Source: GH45 sp046704385
Lineage (GTDB): Bacteria > Bacteroidota > Bacteroidia > Bacteroidales > SZUA-534
NCBI GenBank assembly: GCA_046704385.1
Contig: JBJKSB010000106.1
Location: forward strand, 1-40,376
Reading direction: 5' to 3'
Length of the DNA: 40,376 nt
Shown here: positions 8,072-16,759 of the stretch, in pieces
Layout of the letters: every line of letters begins with the position of its first letter
Position numbering within the stretch: the first letter of the stretch is position 1
Notes under the pieces: generated by a model
What the model saw: the letters and a program-made list of their open reading frames with translations, nothing else
Told to the model about the DNA's origin: nothing
Databases searched by the model: none
Position numbers and translations under genes: made by a program

Positions 8072-10306
8072 ATGAAAAGACTTTTGTTTTTAAGTTTATC
8101 AACCATCTTTGCTGCTTTGCAACTCCCTTTAAAAGCTCAAAATATTAACATTGATTTATCAGACGAATATCAAACCGTTCGTGGATTTGGTGGCATGATC
8201 TATACCACCTGGGTTAGTGATTTAAATGATGATACCCGCGAAAAAGCATTTGGAAACAAACCCGGCGAAATTGGATTAAGCATTTTAAGGATACATGTTG
8301 ACCCCGACTCCTCTAATTTCAAACGCGAAATACCATCTGCTAAATTTGCTGAAGAAAAAGGAGCTATTGTATTTGCCACACCATGGAATGCTCCGGCAAA
8401 TTGCCTTGATCCTTTTTCATCAAAAAGCCGGGTCGATCCGGCTAAATATCCCCAATATGTTAATCATTTAAATTCTTTTAATACTTATATGGAGCAAAAC
8501 GGAGCTCCTTTATACGCCATTTCGGTGCAAAATGAACCCGATTATGGTGACTGGACACAGTGGACCGGACCCGAAATGCTGGATTTTGTCAAGCACTTCG
8601 CCCAGGGTATTAATAATAAAGTTATTGCTCCTGAATCATTTCAGTTCAGACGTGCTTACACTGATCCTTTGTTAACTGACGATACAGCTGCCGCTAATAT
8701 CGAAATAGTGGGAGGTCATATTTATGGTGGCGGTTTAATGGATTATCCCCTGGCCCGCGAAAAAGGCAAAGATGTCTGGATGACCGAACACCTTTTTGGC
8801 AGTAATCCCGGTGAAGTTAATGACTGGAATTCTGCCCTGACTATGGGTAAAGAGATTAACGACTGTATGAAAGCCAACTTTAATGCCTATGTGTGGTGGT
8901 ACATTCGTCGTTTTTATGGATTGATAGGCGATGATGGAAAAATTACAGACAAAGGGTATACCATGTCGCAGTATTCAAAATTTGTACGAAATGGTGCCAT
9001 TCGTGTTGGCGTTGATGATAGTGCCGCCAGCCAGGTTGAAGTAACAGCTTACAAAACGGATACAACCCTGGTGATTGAGGTAGTAAATCTTAACAGCACC
9101 AGTGTTGACTTAAATTTCAATATCCAAAATGCCAATGTTGATAAGCTTACGCAAATTACCTCTTCGGACACTAAAAAAATGGTAAACGATGGCGAACTGA
9201 CTATTTCTGGAGGCGCTGTTTCAGCCATCGTTGATGCCAGAAGCATAACCACCTTTACCTCGAATGCAGCCGATGCAGGAAAAGCGGATAACATTAAACC
9301 TGTAGCAAATGCCGGCAACGACATTACCGTTGACGATACCGATGGAACCGGGTCTGCGGTTGTTACTTTAAATGGTAAATCAAGTTCTGATTCAGATGGG
9401 TATATAGTAAATTATTCATGGTCGAAAGACGGAACACAGATATCATGGGATGCAACTACAGATGTAACCTTTACTATTGGTGAATACGACTTGGTTTTAA
9501 CGGTAACAGATAATGATGGTGCAACTGATTCTGATACAGTACACGTTTCGTTCACCAGCACAAAATCTGATGAAATATGGCTTGAAGCCGAATGTGGAAC
9601 AGTTGGGTTAAACTGGCAGAACCTGTATAATGCAGATGCTTCAAATGAAAGGTATGTGGAAACAATTGCCGGGCATCAAAGTCTGGACGCTGCCTCTACA
9701 AGTGCCGATGATTTAATAGAATATAACTTCACCACGACAGAAACCGGTAGTTTTAAAATCTGGGGCCGGGTTATTACTCCCACTGCCGATGATGATTCTT
9801 ATTGGGTTAAGCTGGATGACAACGCCTGGGTAATGTGGAATAGCATACCCGGTGGCTCCTCCTGGCATTGGGATGATGTACACGATTCAAACAACGGTGG
9901 CGAGGCTGTGGTTTATCAACTCGAACCGGGTGATCATACACTTTCTGTCTGTATGCGTGAAGATGGTGCTCAACTTGACAAATGGCTGATCTCAAATACA
10001 GGAACAACACCCGACGGTATGGGTGGTGAAGCCCAAGGCTGTACAAATGCCATCAATTTTACTGATGCAAATTTTGTCAATGTAAATATTTACCCAAATC
10101 CTTCAGAGGGGAATATACATGTTGAGTGTAATTACGAGTTTAATCGCGTTGAAGTATATTCCGAACTGGGTCAGTTGTTTTTCACTAGAGACCTGAATGT
10201 GAAAATTAAATCAACGCAATTGTCTCTGAAACTGGATCCGGGATTTTATTATGTCAGACTTGCAAATGAAAATAATACAGAAACTGTTAAAATATTAATT
10301 AAATAA
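8072..10306 (+). CDS. GH30 subfamily 8-like glucuronoxylanase with PKD, carbohydrate-binding and T9SS domains
   Basis: A 744-residue exported endo-hydrolase. After a signal peptide (to about residue 22) comes a GH30 catalytic domain (about 25-395) opening with QTVRGFGG. The acid/base is Glu155 in ISVQNEPDY and the nucleophile is Glu239 in VWMTEHLF. The stretch AYVWWYIRRFYGLIGDDGKITDKGYTMSQ closely resembles GH30_8 enzymes, where an Arg in this area reads the glucuronic-acid branch of xylan; that points to cleavage next to glucuronate side chains. A PKD domain (about 405-495), a beta-sandwich module with LEAECGT...DDSYWVKLDD...EDGAQLDKW (about 498-655), and a T9SS type A sorting tail (about 670-744, IYPNPSEGN) follow. 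It should be secreted across the outer membrane and surface-anchored or released. It leads the operon; the next gene begins 45 nt later. Confidence 0.9.
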   Translation: MKRLLFLSLSTIFAALQLPLKAQNINIDLSDEYQTVRGFGGMIYTTWVSDLNDDTREKAFGNKPGEIGLSILRIHVDPDSSNFKREIPSAKFAEEKGAIVFATPWNAPANCLDPFSSKSRVDPAKYPQYVNHLNSFNTYMEQNGAPLYAISVQNEPDYGDWTQWTGPEMLDFVKHFAQGINNKVIAPESFQFRRAYTDPLLTDDTAAANIEIVGGHIYGGGLMDYPLAREKGKDVWMTEHLFGSNPGEVNDWNSALTMGKEINDCMKANFNAYVWWYIRRFYGLIGDDGKITDKGYTMSQYSKFVRNGAIRVGVDDSAASQVEVTAYKTDTTLVIEVVNLNSTSVDLNFNIQNANVDKLTQITSSDTKKMVNDGELTISGGAVSAIVDARSITTFTSNAADAGKADNIKPVANAGNDITVDDTDGTGSAVVTLNGKSSSDSDGYIVNYSWSKDGTQISWDATTDVTFTIGEYDLVLTVTDNDGATDSDTVHVSFTSTKSDEIWLEAECGTVGLNWQNLYNADASNERYVETIAGHQSLDAASTSADDLIEYNFTTTETGSFKIWGRVITPTADDDSYWVKLDDNAWVMWNSIPGGSSWHWDDVHDSNNGGEAVVYQLEPGDHTLSVCMREDGAQLDKWLISNTGTTPDGMGGEAQGCTNAINFTDANFVNVNIYPNPSEGNIHVECNYEFNRVEVYSELGQLFFTRDLNVKIKSTQLSLKLDPGFYYVRLANENNTETVKILIK

Positions 10307-10351
10307 GAAACTACTCAAACTCAATTTTTTTGAAACAAAAACAAATCTACT

Positions 10352-12376
10352 ATGAAAATTAAATCTAAAATTTTTAGTAAACTATTGGTTGCTCTTTGTA
10401 GCACTATGATAGTTTTTAATGTACACGCACAGGATATACCTAAAGTGTACGATCAAGAAAACACGGGTGCAGATTTTCCAAAACCACCACTGCCTAAAAT
10501 GTCTGAAGCGAAATTGGTACGTCCATTACCCGACCCGTTTTTATGGGCTGATGATAGTGGTCGTGATACTACTTTTGCCGCCTGGGAACACCACCGCAAC
10601 GATTTTAAAGCAGAAATTGAAAATTATGAAATCGGCATTAAGCCTGATCGCCCTGACTCTATTGAGGCCAATTTTAACTGGGCAGATAGTATATTAACGG
10701 TTAATGTTATTAAAAATGGCGATACTGCAACTATCACCTCTCGGGTTACAGTACCAAATACTGATGGTCCATATCCTGCTATTATAGGCGTAGGATTTGG
10801 TGGTTCAGGCAGCTTGCCATCAAGTATTTTTACCAGCAGAAATATTGCAATGATAGCATTTAACCAAAGCCAGGTTTCAACTTATGGCGGAGCAAGAGTC
10901 GATGATCCATTTTTCAGGTTATACCCTGATCAAAATCCGGTAAATACAGGACAATATGCCGCCTGGAGCTGGGGAATCAGCCGTGTAATTGATGGATTGG
11001 AACTGGTTCAGGATACCTTGCACATTGATTTGAAACACCTTGCGGTTACAGGTTGTTCCTATGCAGGAAAAATGGCCCTGTTTGCCGGAGCCTTTGACGA
11101 ACGTATTGCCTTAACTATCGCCCAGGAATCCGGCGGTGGAGGTGCTCCTGCCTGGAGGGTATCAGAAACCTTAGCAGGTGTTGAAACTTTATCGGCAACC
11201 GATCATTCCTGGTTTAAAGATGATATGTTCGCATATGGAGGAACCAATACATCATTCCTTCCGCACGACCACCATGAATTAATGGCAATGTGTGCACCAA
11301 GGGCTTTATTGGTTACCGGTAATGAGGATTTTCTATGGTTGGCTAATCCATCATGTTACGTATCTTCAAGAGCAGCACAAAGGATTTATAACACATTGGG
11401 TATTGGCGACAGATTCGGATTTTATATCGACGGAGGTCACGGACATTGTCAGGTGCCTGATGCGGAAGTTCCATACATCGAAAAATTTGTTGACAAATTC
11501 CTTCTTGATATTGATACAGTTGAAACAAATGTTGAGGTAAACCCATACCCTGATATCAATTACAAGCGTTGGACACAATGGTGGGGAACTGACGATCCGG
11601 CTTTCCCCGAACAATATATTGGCGAAACGGTTACGCTTGAAGCTGAATGTGGAAGTATCGGTGCCGATTGGGAAAAAATTGGTGATTCCAATGCATCTAA
11701 CCATGCCTATGTGGTTTCAAAAGATGTTGGCAACATAACCAATAAAGATGACATTAATACAAACTCATCCATTGAATATACATTCTCGGTTGATACAAAC
11801 GCAAACTTTTCTCTCTTTGCAAGAACAAATTGTCCCACTTCCAGCAACGATTCGTATTGGTTTAAAGTGGATACCAACAATTATTACATGAAAATGGGTC
11901 TGGTTACTGATGGTTGGGAATGGAAAACATTAGGAAATTTTGATCTTACTAAAGGAAGTCATACACTATACATTTCGTATCGTGAAACCGGGGCCATGTT
12001 AGACAAATTATGCATTACTTCATTAATGTATTATGAGCCAAGTGGCATGGAACAAGACGCAGCAAACCTTTGTGAGCCCAATGTGGGTATAAACGATAAA
12101 GCAGCTGATACAGGCTATTCACTAGGCCAGAATTTCCCGAATCCTTTCACGAAGAATACCAGCATTTCATTTACTATTCCAAAAGAAACATACGTTTCAC
12201 TAAAAGTGTATTCCGTATTAGGAAAAGAAATTGCTGAACTTGCTGGCAAAGATTTTAAGGCCGGAAAACATACGGTGGATTTCAATTCAAAAGACCTTTC
12301 AAATGGATTGTATTTCTTTACCATAAAGGCCGATGAATTCTCACAAACCAGAAAGATGTACTTGCAAAACAAGTAA
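10352..12376 (+). CDS. CE15-family glucuronoyl esterase with carbohydrate-binding module and T9SS tail (first copy)
   Basis: A 674-residue secreted esterase. CE15 enzymes split the ester between (4-O-methyl)glucuronic acid of xylan and an alcohol such as lignin. The catalytic triad is visible: Ser236 in TGCSYAGKMAL, Glu259 in AQESGGGG (the family's 23-residue spacing) and His365 in GGHGHCQ. In characterised CE15 enzymes the residue after the serine is normally Arg, which helps form the oxyanion hole; here it is Tyr237. After the catalytic domain (about 30-415, closing with a WTQWWGTDDPAFP motif) come a beta-sandwich module (about 423-555, LEAECGSIG...DSYWFKVD...YRETGAMLDKL) and a T9SS type A tail (about 588-674, NFPNPFTKNTSI). 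A signal peptide ends at about residue 26. It is in operon with the GH30 gene upstream, so both enzymes probably act on the same glucuronic-acid polymer outside the cell. Confidence 0.9.
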   Translation: MKIKSKIFSKLLVALCSTMIVFNVHAQDIPKVYDQENTGADFPKPPLPKMSEAKLVRPLPDPFLWADDSGRDTTFAAWEHHRNDFKAEIENYEIGIKPDRPDSIEANFNWADSILTVNVIKNGDTATITSRVTVPNTDGPYPAIIGVGFGGSGSLPSSIFTSRNIAMIAFNQSQVSTYGGARVDDPFFRLYPDQNPVNTGQYAAWSWGISRVIDGLELVQDTLHIDLKHLAVTGCSYAGKMALFAGAFDERIALTIAQESGGGGAPAWRVSETLAGVETLSATDHSWFKDDMFAYGGTNTSFLPHDHHELMAMCAPRALLVTGNEDFLWLANPSCYVSSRAAQRIYNTLGIGDRFGFYIDGGHGHCQVPDAEVPYIEKFVDKFLLDIDTVETNVEVNPYPDINYKRWTQWWGTDDPAFPEQYIGETVTLEAECGSIGADWEKIGDSNASNHAYVVSKDVGNITNKDDINTNSSIEYTFSVDTNANFSLFARTNCPTSSNDSYWFKVDTNNYYMKMGLVTDGWEWKTLGNFDLTKGSHTLYISYRETGAMLDKLCITSLMYYEPSGMEQDAANLCEPNVGINDKAADTGYSLGQNFPNPFTKNTSISFTIPKETYVSLKVYSVLGKEIAELAGKDFKAGKHTVDFNSKDLSNGLYFFTIKADEFSQTRKMYLQNK

Positions 12377-12393
12377 TTAGTTATTAGTTTTTT

Positions 12394-12426
12394 TAATGTG
12401 AGGCTGTCATATACAGTCTCACATTA
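12394..12426 (+). other. Hairpin between CE15 and SGNH genes
   Basis: TAATGTGAGGCTGT and its partner pair over 14 bp (one G-U) around the 5-nt loop CATAT. No T-run follows, so it is not a classical terminator. It may be a processing or mRNA-stability element within the operon. Confidence 0.55.
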
Positions 12427-12485
12427 TTCAACAAATTTCAGGTAAAAACTAAAACCTGACCATTTTCTAATCAAACACTTTAGTC

Positions 12486-14435
12486 ATGAAAAATACAAGA
12501 TTATATATTAGTTTTATTTGGATAATTCTATTCATAATTCAGGTGCCGTCGGTTGCACAAATAAAGCTTCCGAGTTTGGTTAGCGATGGCATGATTTTGC
12601 AACGCGGCGAAAAAGTTAAAGTCTGGGGTTGGGCATCGCCCGGTGAAAAGGTTACTGTTAACTTTCTGAATAAAACATACAAGGCTACTACAGATGAAAA
12701 TGGCAACTGGCAACTCGTTCTTGATGAATTAAAAGCTGGTGGCCCTTATGAAATGGAGCTAAAAGCCAGTAATTCAATTACGCTTCATAATATCCTTATT
12801 GGCGATGTGTGGGTATGTTCGGGACAATCGAATATGACCCATTATTTTGGAAGGCACAGGGAACGCTATGCCAAGGAAATTGCAGAGTCTAAAAATTCAG
12901 AAATCAGGCAGTTTTATGTCCCAACAACAGCGGTATTAACGGGCCCGGCTGATGATGTGCCCGGTTCAAAATGGGTAGAAGCAACGCCCGGGTCCATAAT
13001 CGACTTCACCGTAATAGGTTATTTTTTTGTTAAAAAACTCTACGATACTTATCATGTACCCATGGGAATTATAAATACCTGTGTAGGCGGTACAATCATC
13101 GAAGCATGGACTAGTGAAAATGGTTTTAAGGAATTTCCTGACATCGAAAAAAACATTGAAAAAAACAAGGATACTGCATATGTAAACGGAGTGAACCGTG
13201 AGGCCCGGGCCAGCATGATGGCCGGAGGCCCCAGAAAAGAAACGGATAAAGGTTTAACCGGTGACGTAAAATGGTTCAACCCTGCTTACAAACCCTTAAA
13301 CTGGAAAAGAATAAATATTCCCGGATATTGGGAAGATCAGGGTATCAGAGACCTGGACGGAGTAGTTTGGTACAGACGGGTAATTAATGTACCAAAATTG
13401 ATGACCGGATGTGATGCCATGGTTAAATTAGGCCGTATTGTAAACGCCGATGAATTATATATTAACGGGCAAAGCGTAGGAAAAACCACCTATGAATATC
13501 CGCAAAGGGAGTATAAAATAAAAGCCGGGGTTTTAAAACCCGGCAATAACCTGTTCGTGGTTCGGGTAATGAACCAATACGGTAAAGGGGGATTTGTTCC
13601 CGACAAACCCTATTTTTTACTTGCCGCTAATGACACAGTTGATCTGAAAGGAGACTGGTATTATAAAGTGGGCGATGTTTATCAACACGATAAACATTTT
13701 AAACATGGAATTTTTGCCCAAAACGAACCCACATCGCTATACAATGGGATGATTGCCCCGCTAACAAAGTATGCGGTTCGTGGTTTTCTCTGGTACCAGG
13801 GCGAAAGCAATGCCGGAAATCCCCAACCTTATAAAAAATACCTGACCGATTTAATTAGCGACTGGCGAAACCAATGGCAACTGGGTGACCTTTCTTTTTT
13901 AATTGCCCAGCTTCCTAATTATATGGATGTGAATTATTTACCGGAAGACAGTAACTGGGCTCTGATTCGCGAAGCAGAGTTACAAGTCTCGCAAGAAGTT
14001 CCAAATACCGGTTTAGATGTAAACATCGACCTTGGCGAATGGAACGATATACATCCGGGAAATAAAAAACCTGTGGGCGAACGCCTTGCTTTGGCAGCCA
14101 TGAAGCTTACCTATGGCGACAAAGACGATGTTACTTCAGGACCCATTTTCAAGTCACAACGTATTGAAGGGAATAAAATAATCCTGACATTCGATAATGT
14201 GGGTGGTGGATTGGTATCCGGTAACGGAGAGGACCTTTCGCATTTTGCCATTGCCGGTGCTGATAAAAAATTTGTTTGGGGCACAACAAAAATTGTAAAC
14301 GATGAGGTTGTGGTATCAAACGATGAAGTTCCCAACCCAAAATATGTTCGTTATGCCTGGGCTGACAACCCGGATTTTGCAAACCTGTACAATAAGGAAG
14401 GTTTGCCGGCATCACCATTTAGAACTGATAAATAA
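12486..14435 (+). CDS. Sialate O-acetylesterase-like SGNH hydrolase (candidate polysaccharide acetylesterase)
   Basis: A 649-residue exported SGNH-fold esterase of the SASA (DUF303) type; in polysaccharide loci such enzymes remove acetyl groups from xylan or related glycans. Block I is VCSGQSNM with nucleophile Ser115, the middle block is WYQGESNAG (Glu440), and the last block is NDIHPGNK with Asp521 and His523. An inserted jelly-roll domain (about 265-380, WYRRVINVP...DELYINGQSVGKT) resembles the sugar-binding domain of GH2 enzymes, as is usual in this family. A signal peptide covers about residues 1-25. Unlike its operon neighbours it has no T9SS tail and probably stays in the periplasm, acting on imported acetylated fragments. 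It lies 15 nt upstream of the second CE15 gene. The exact ester target is unknown. Confidence 0.88.
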   Translation: MKNTRLYISFIWIILFIIQVPSVAQIKLPSLVSDGMILQRGEKVKVWGWASPGEKVTVNFLNKTYKATTDENGNWQLVLDELKAGGPYEMELKASNSITLHNILIGDVWVCSGQSNMTHYFGRHRERYAKEIAESKNSEIRQFYVPTTAVLTGPADDVPGSKWVEATPGSIIDFTVIGYFFVKKLYDTYHVPMGIINTCVGGTIIEAWTSENGFKEFPDIEKNIEKNKDTAYVNGVNREARASMMAGGPRKETDKGLTGDVKWFNPAYKPLNWKRINIPGYWEDQGIRDLDGVVWYRRVINVPKLMTGCDAMVKLGRIVNADELYINGQSVGKTTYEYPQREYKIKAGVLKPGNNLFVVRVMNQYGKGGFVPDKPYFLLAANDTVDLKGDWYYKVGDVYQHDKHFKHGIFAQNEPTSLYNGMIAPLTKYAVRGFLWYQGESNAGNPQPYKKYLTDLISDWRNQWQLGDLSFLIAQLPNYMDVNYLPEDSNWALIREAELQVSQEVPNTGLDVNIDLGEWNDIHPGNKKPVGERLALAAMKLTYGDKDDVTSGPIFKSQRIEGNKIILTFDNVGGGLVSGNGEDLSHFAIAGADKKFVWGTTKIVNDEVVVSNDEVPNPKYVRYAWADNPDFANLYNKEGLPASPFRTDK

Positions 14436-14450
14436 ACCTAACAAAAAATT

Positions 14451-16499
14451 ATGAGATCAAAATTAAAAATCACAATGGTGTTCTTACTGAACACTTTTAT
14501 AGCCGTAAATTTATTTGCCCAGATTCCGTTAGTTTACGATGTGGAAAATACCGGGGCAGACTTCCCAAAACCTAACTTCCCCACAATATCAGAGTTACCA
14601 GTGGTGGAACCCTTGCCCGACCCTTTTATGTGGTCATCAACGGATCCTTCCGGCTGGACCGATTCCACAACAGCCCGCTCAACCAACTTCAACGATTGGA
14701 GCAAGCGCCGTTCTGAAATTGCCTGGGACATTCAAAACTACGAAATCGGGACAAAACCACCTCGTCCTGATACCCTATCAGCCAGCTTTGCTAATGACAC
14801 GCTAACTATTAACATTACAAAGAATGGACAGTCAATGACCATGACTTGTCCTGTTATTCTTCCTGCCGGAGATGGTCCATTTCCTGCTATCATTGGTATG
14901 AATAGTCCAACGGGCAGCATTCCTTCGTCGGTGTTTAGTTCACGGAATATTGCTGAAATTGCCTATATGCATAATCAGGTAACAACCTACGGAAGTCCGA
15001 CAAATAATGATCCGTTTTTTAGGCTTTACCCTGAACAAAATGTTTCCAATACGGGTCAATATGCAGCTTGGGCATGGGGTGTCAGCCGTATTATTGATGG
15101 CCTGGAACTGGTTCAGGACGTTCTTCCAATTGACCTGAGCCACATCGGGGTTACTGGTTGTTCATACGCTGGTAAAATGGCATTGTTTGCCGGGGCTTTT
15201 GATGAACGCGTAGCATTAACTATACCTCAGGAATCAGGTGGAGGAGGTGTTGCAAACTGGCGTGTTTCAGAAACCATTGGTGCAGTAGAAAAACTAAGTG
15301 CTACAGATTCTAAATGGTTTAAAGATGACATGTTTACTTTTGGCGGAACCAATGTAGCAAAACTTCCAAGCGATCATCATGAATTGGTTGTCATGGTAGC
15401 ACCGCGTGCTTTAATAACTGTGGGCAACCCGGGCATTGCCTGGTTAGCTGACCCGTCGGCTTATGTTTCATTAATGGCTGCACGCGAAGTTTATAAAACC
15501 TGGGGGATTGAAGACCGGTTAGGATTTGTATTAACATCCACCCATGATCATTGTGCTCTGCCTGCTGACCAAACTCCGGATATCGAAGCTTTTGTTGACA
15601 AATTTCTGCTGGGTGATTCCACGGTTAACACCAACATAACAAAAAGTGTGTATGAAACCATGAATTACGAGCGTTGGATTGATTGGTGGGGAACCAACAA
15701 ACCTGAATTTCCTGCCATTGATGCTACTTCATTTGATAATATCTACATTGAGGCCGAACGACTGGTATCACCAGGACATGGAACAGATTTCATGGTGGTT
15801 AAAGACACCGCAGCCTCAAATGGTTATTACATAACAGTAACGCCCGGTACCCAGGCTTTAAATGCTGCCCCAACAGATAGCGTTGGTCTGGTTACCGTTA
15901 GTTTTACAACTACAAATGGTAGCGATGCTTACAATATTTTTGCAAGAATAAATTGTGCCTCAGCCGATGACGATTCGTTTTGGTTTAAATTAGATGATGG
16001 TGATTTTAATATGCTGAATGGTTTAGGCACCGGTGGCGTATGGAACTGGACTAATTTTTTAGGAACCCTTCTTGATCCGGGTAAACATACAATCACAATT
16101 GGATACAGAGAGGATGGCGCTAAATTGGATAAACTTTACATTACCAATTACCCTTATGCACCAACTGATAAAGGTGGAATTGACTCTCTTGCACTAAACT
16201 GGACACCTCCCGTTGGTATAAAATCAATAGATGGAACATCCGGATATATTTTAAACGATTGCTATCCAAACCCATTTACAGGTAAAACAACAATTTCATA
16301 TACCCTGCCCGGCAACACTTTTGTTTCTTTAAAAGTGTATAATATACTTGGCGATGAAATTACCGAATTAGCCGGGAAAAAATATTCGCAAGGGGAACAC
16401 AGGGTGGTATTCGATGCTGCCTGTCTTCCAAAAGGAATATATTTTTATACGATGAAAGCCGGGAATTTTATGCAAATGAAAAAAATGGTTGTTCAATAA
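14451..16499 (+). CDS. CE15-family glucuronoyl esterase with carbohydrate-binding module and T9SS tail (second copy)
   Basis: A 682-residue paralogue of the protein at 10352, same architecture: signal peptide (to about 24), CE15 catalytic domain, beta-sandwich module (about 425-560, YIEAERLVSPG...DDSFWFKLDD...REDGAKLDKL) and T9SS type A tail (about 595-682, CYPNPFTGKTTI). The triad is Ser238 in TGCSYAGKMAL, Glu261 in PQESGGGG and His367 in THDHCAL. As in the first copy, Tyr (239) replaces the usual Arg after the serine. The two share long identical blocks (for example the YAAW..G.SR.IDGLELVQD segment) but differ in loops around the active site, for instance NSPTGSIPSSVF versus GFGGSGSLPSSIF, so they may accept different ester partners. 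Last gene of the operon; a terminator follows at 16558. Confidence 0.9.
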   Translation: MRSKLKITMVFLLNTFIAVNLFAQIPLVYDVENTGADFPKPNFPTISELPVVEPLPDPFMWSSTDPSGWTDSTTARSTNFNDWSKRRSEIAWDIQNYEIGTKPPRPDTLSASFANDTLTINITKNGQSMTMTCPVILPAGDGPFPAIIGMNSPTGSIPSSVFSSRNIAEIAYMHNQVTTYGSPTNNDPFFRLYPEQNVSNTGQYAAWAWGVSRIIDGLELVQDVLPIDLSHIGVTGCSYAGKMALFAGAFDERVALTIPQESGGGGVANWRVSETIGAVEKLSATDSKWFKDDMFTFGGTNVAKLPSDHHELVVMVAPRALITVGNPGIAWLADPSAYVSLMAAREVYKTWGIEDRLGFVLTSTHDHCALPADQTPDIEAFVDKFLLGDSTVNTNITKSVYETMNYERWIDWWGTNKPEFPAIDATSFDNIYIEAERLVSPGHGTDFMVVKDTAASNGYYITVTPGTQALNAAPTDSVGLVTVSFTTTNGSDAYNIFARINCASADDDSFWFKLDDGDFNMLNGLGTGGVWNWTNFLGTLLDPGKHTITIGYREDGAKLDKLYITNYPYAPTDKGGIDSLALNWTPPVGIKSIDGTSGYILNDCYPNPFTGKTTISYTLPGNTFVSLKVYNILGDEITELAGKKYSQGEHRVVFDAACLPKGIYFYTMKAGNFMQMKKMVVQ

Positions 16500-16557
16500 T
16501 GTGAAACTATATTAATTGTCATATATGGTTTAAATAAATTTTTGGTGTTAGAATAGA

Positions 16558-16589
16558 AAAGCCGGGTTAAATATTGACCCGGTTTTTTT
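16558..16589 (+). terminator. Terminator of the exported-enzyme operon
   Basis: CCGGGT (16562-16567) pairs with ACCCGG (16577-16582) around a 9-nt loop, with an A-run before and seven T after. It ends the operon that starts with GH30. Confidence 0.88.
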
Positions 16590-16759
16590 ATCCCACCTTT
16601 GGTTTTGTTGATTAAACAATAATTTTTCCCTCTACTATTAACCTGCAAATATCCGCATCAACCCGGAAACATTTTTTAGCAAGTTGATAAAAACCCACGT
16701 TAAATTAGCAAACCCCGATTTTTCAAAAAAAAATAGTACTTTCAGGTTCCAAATTACTT

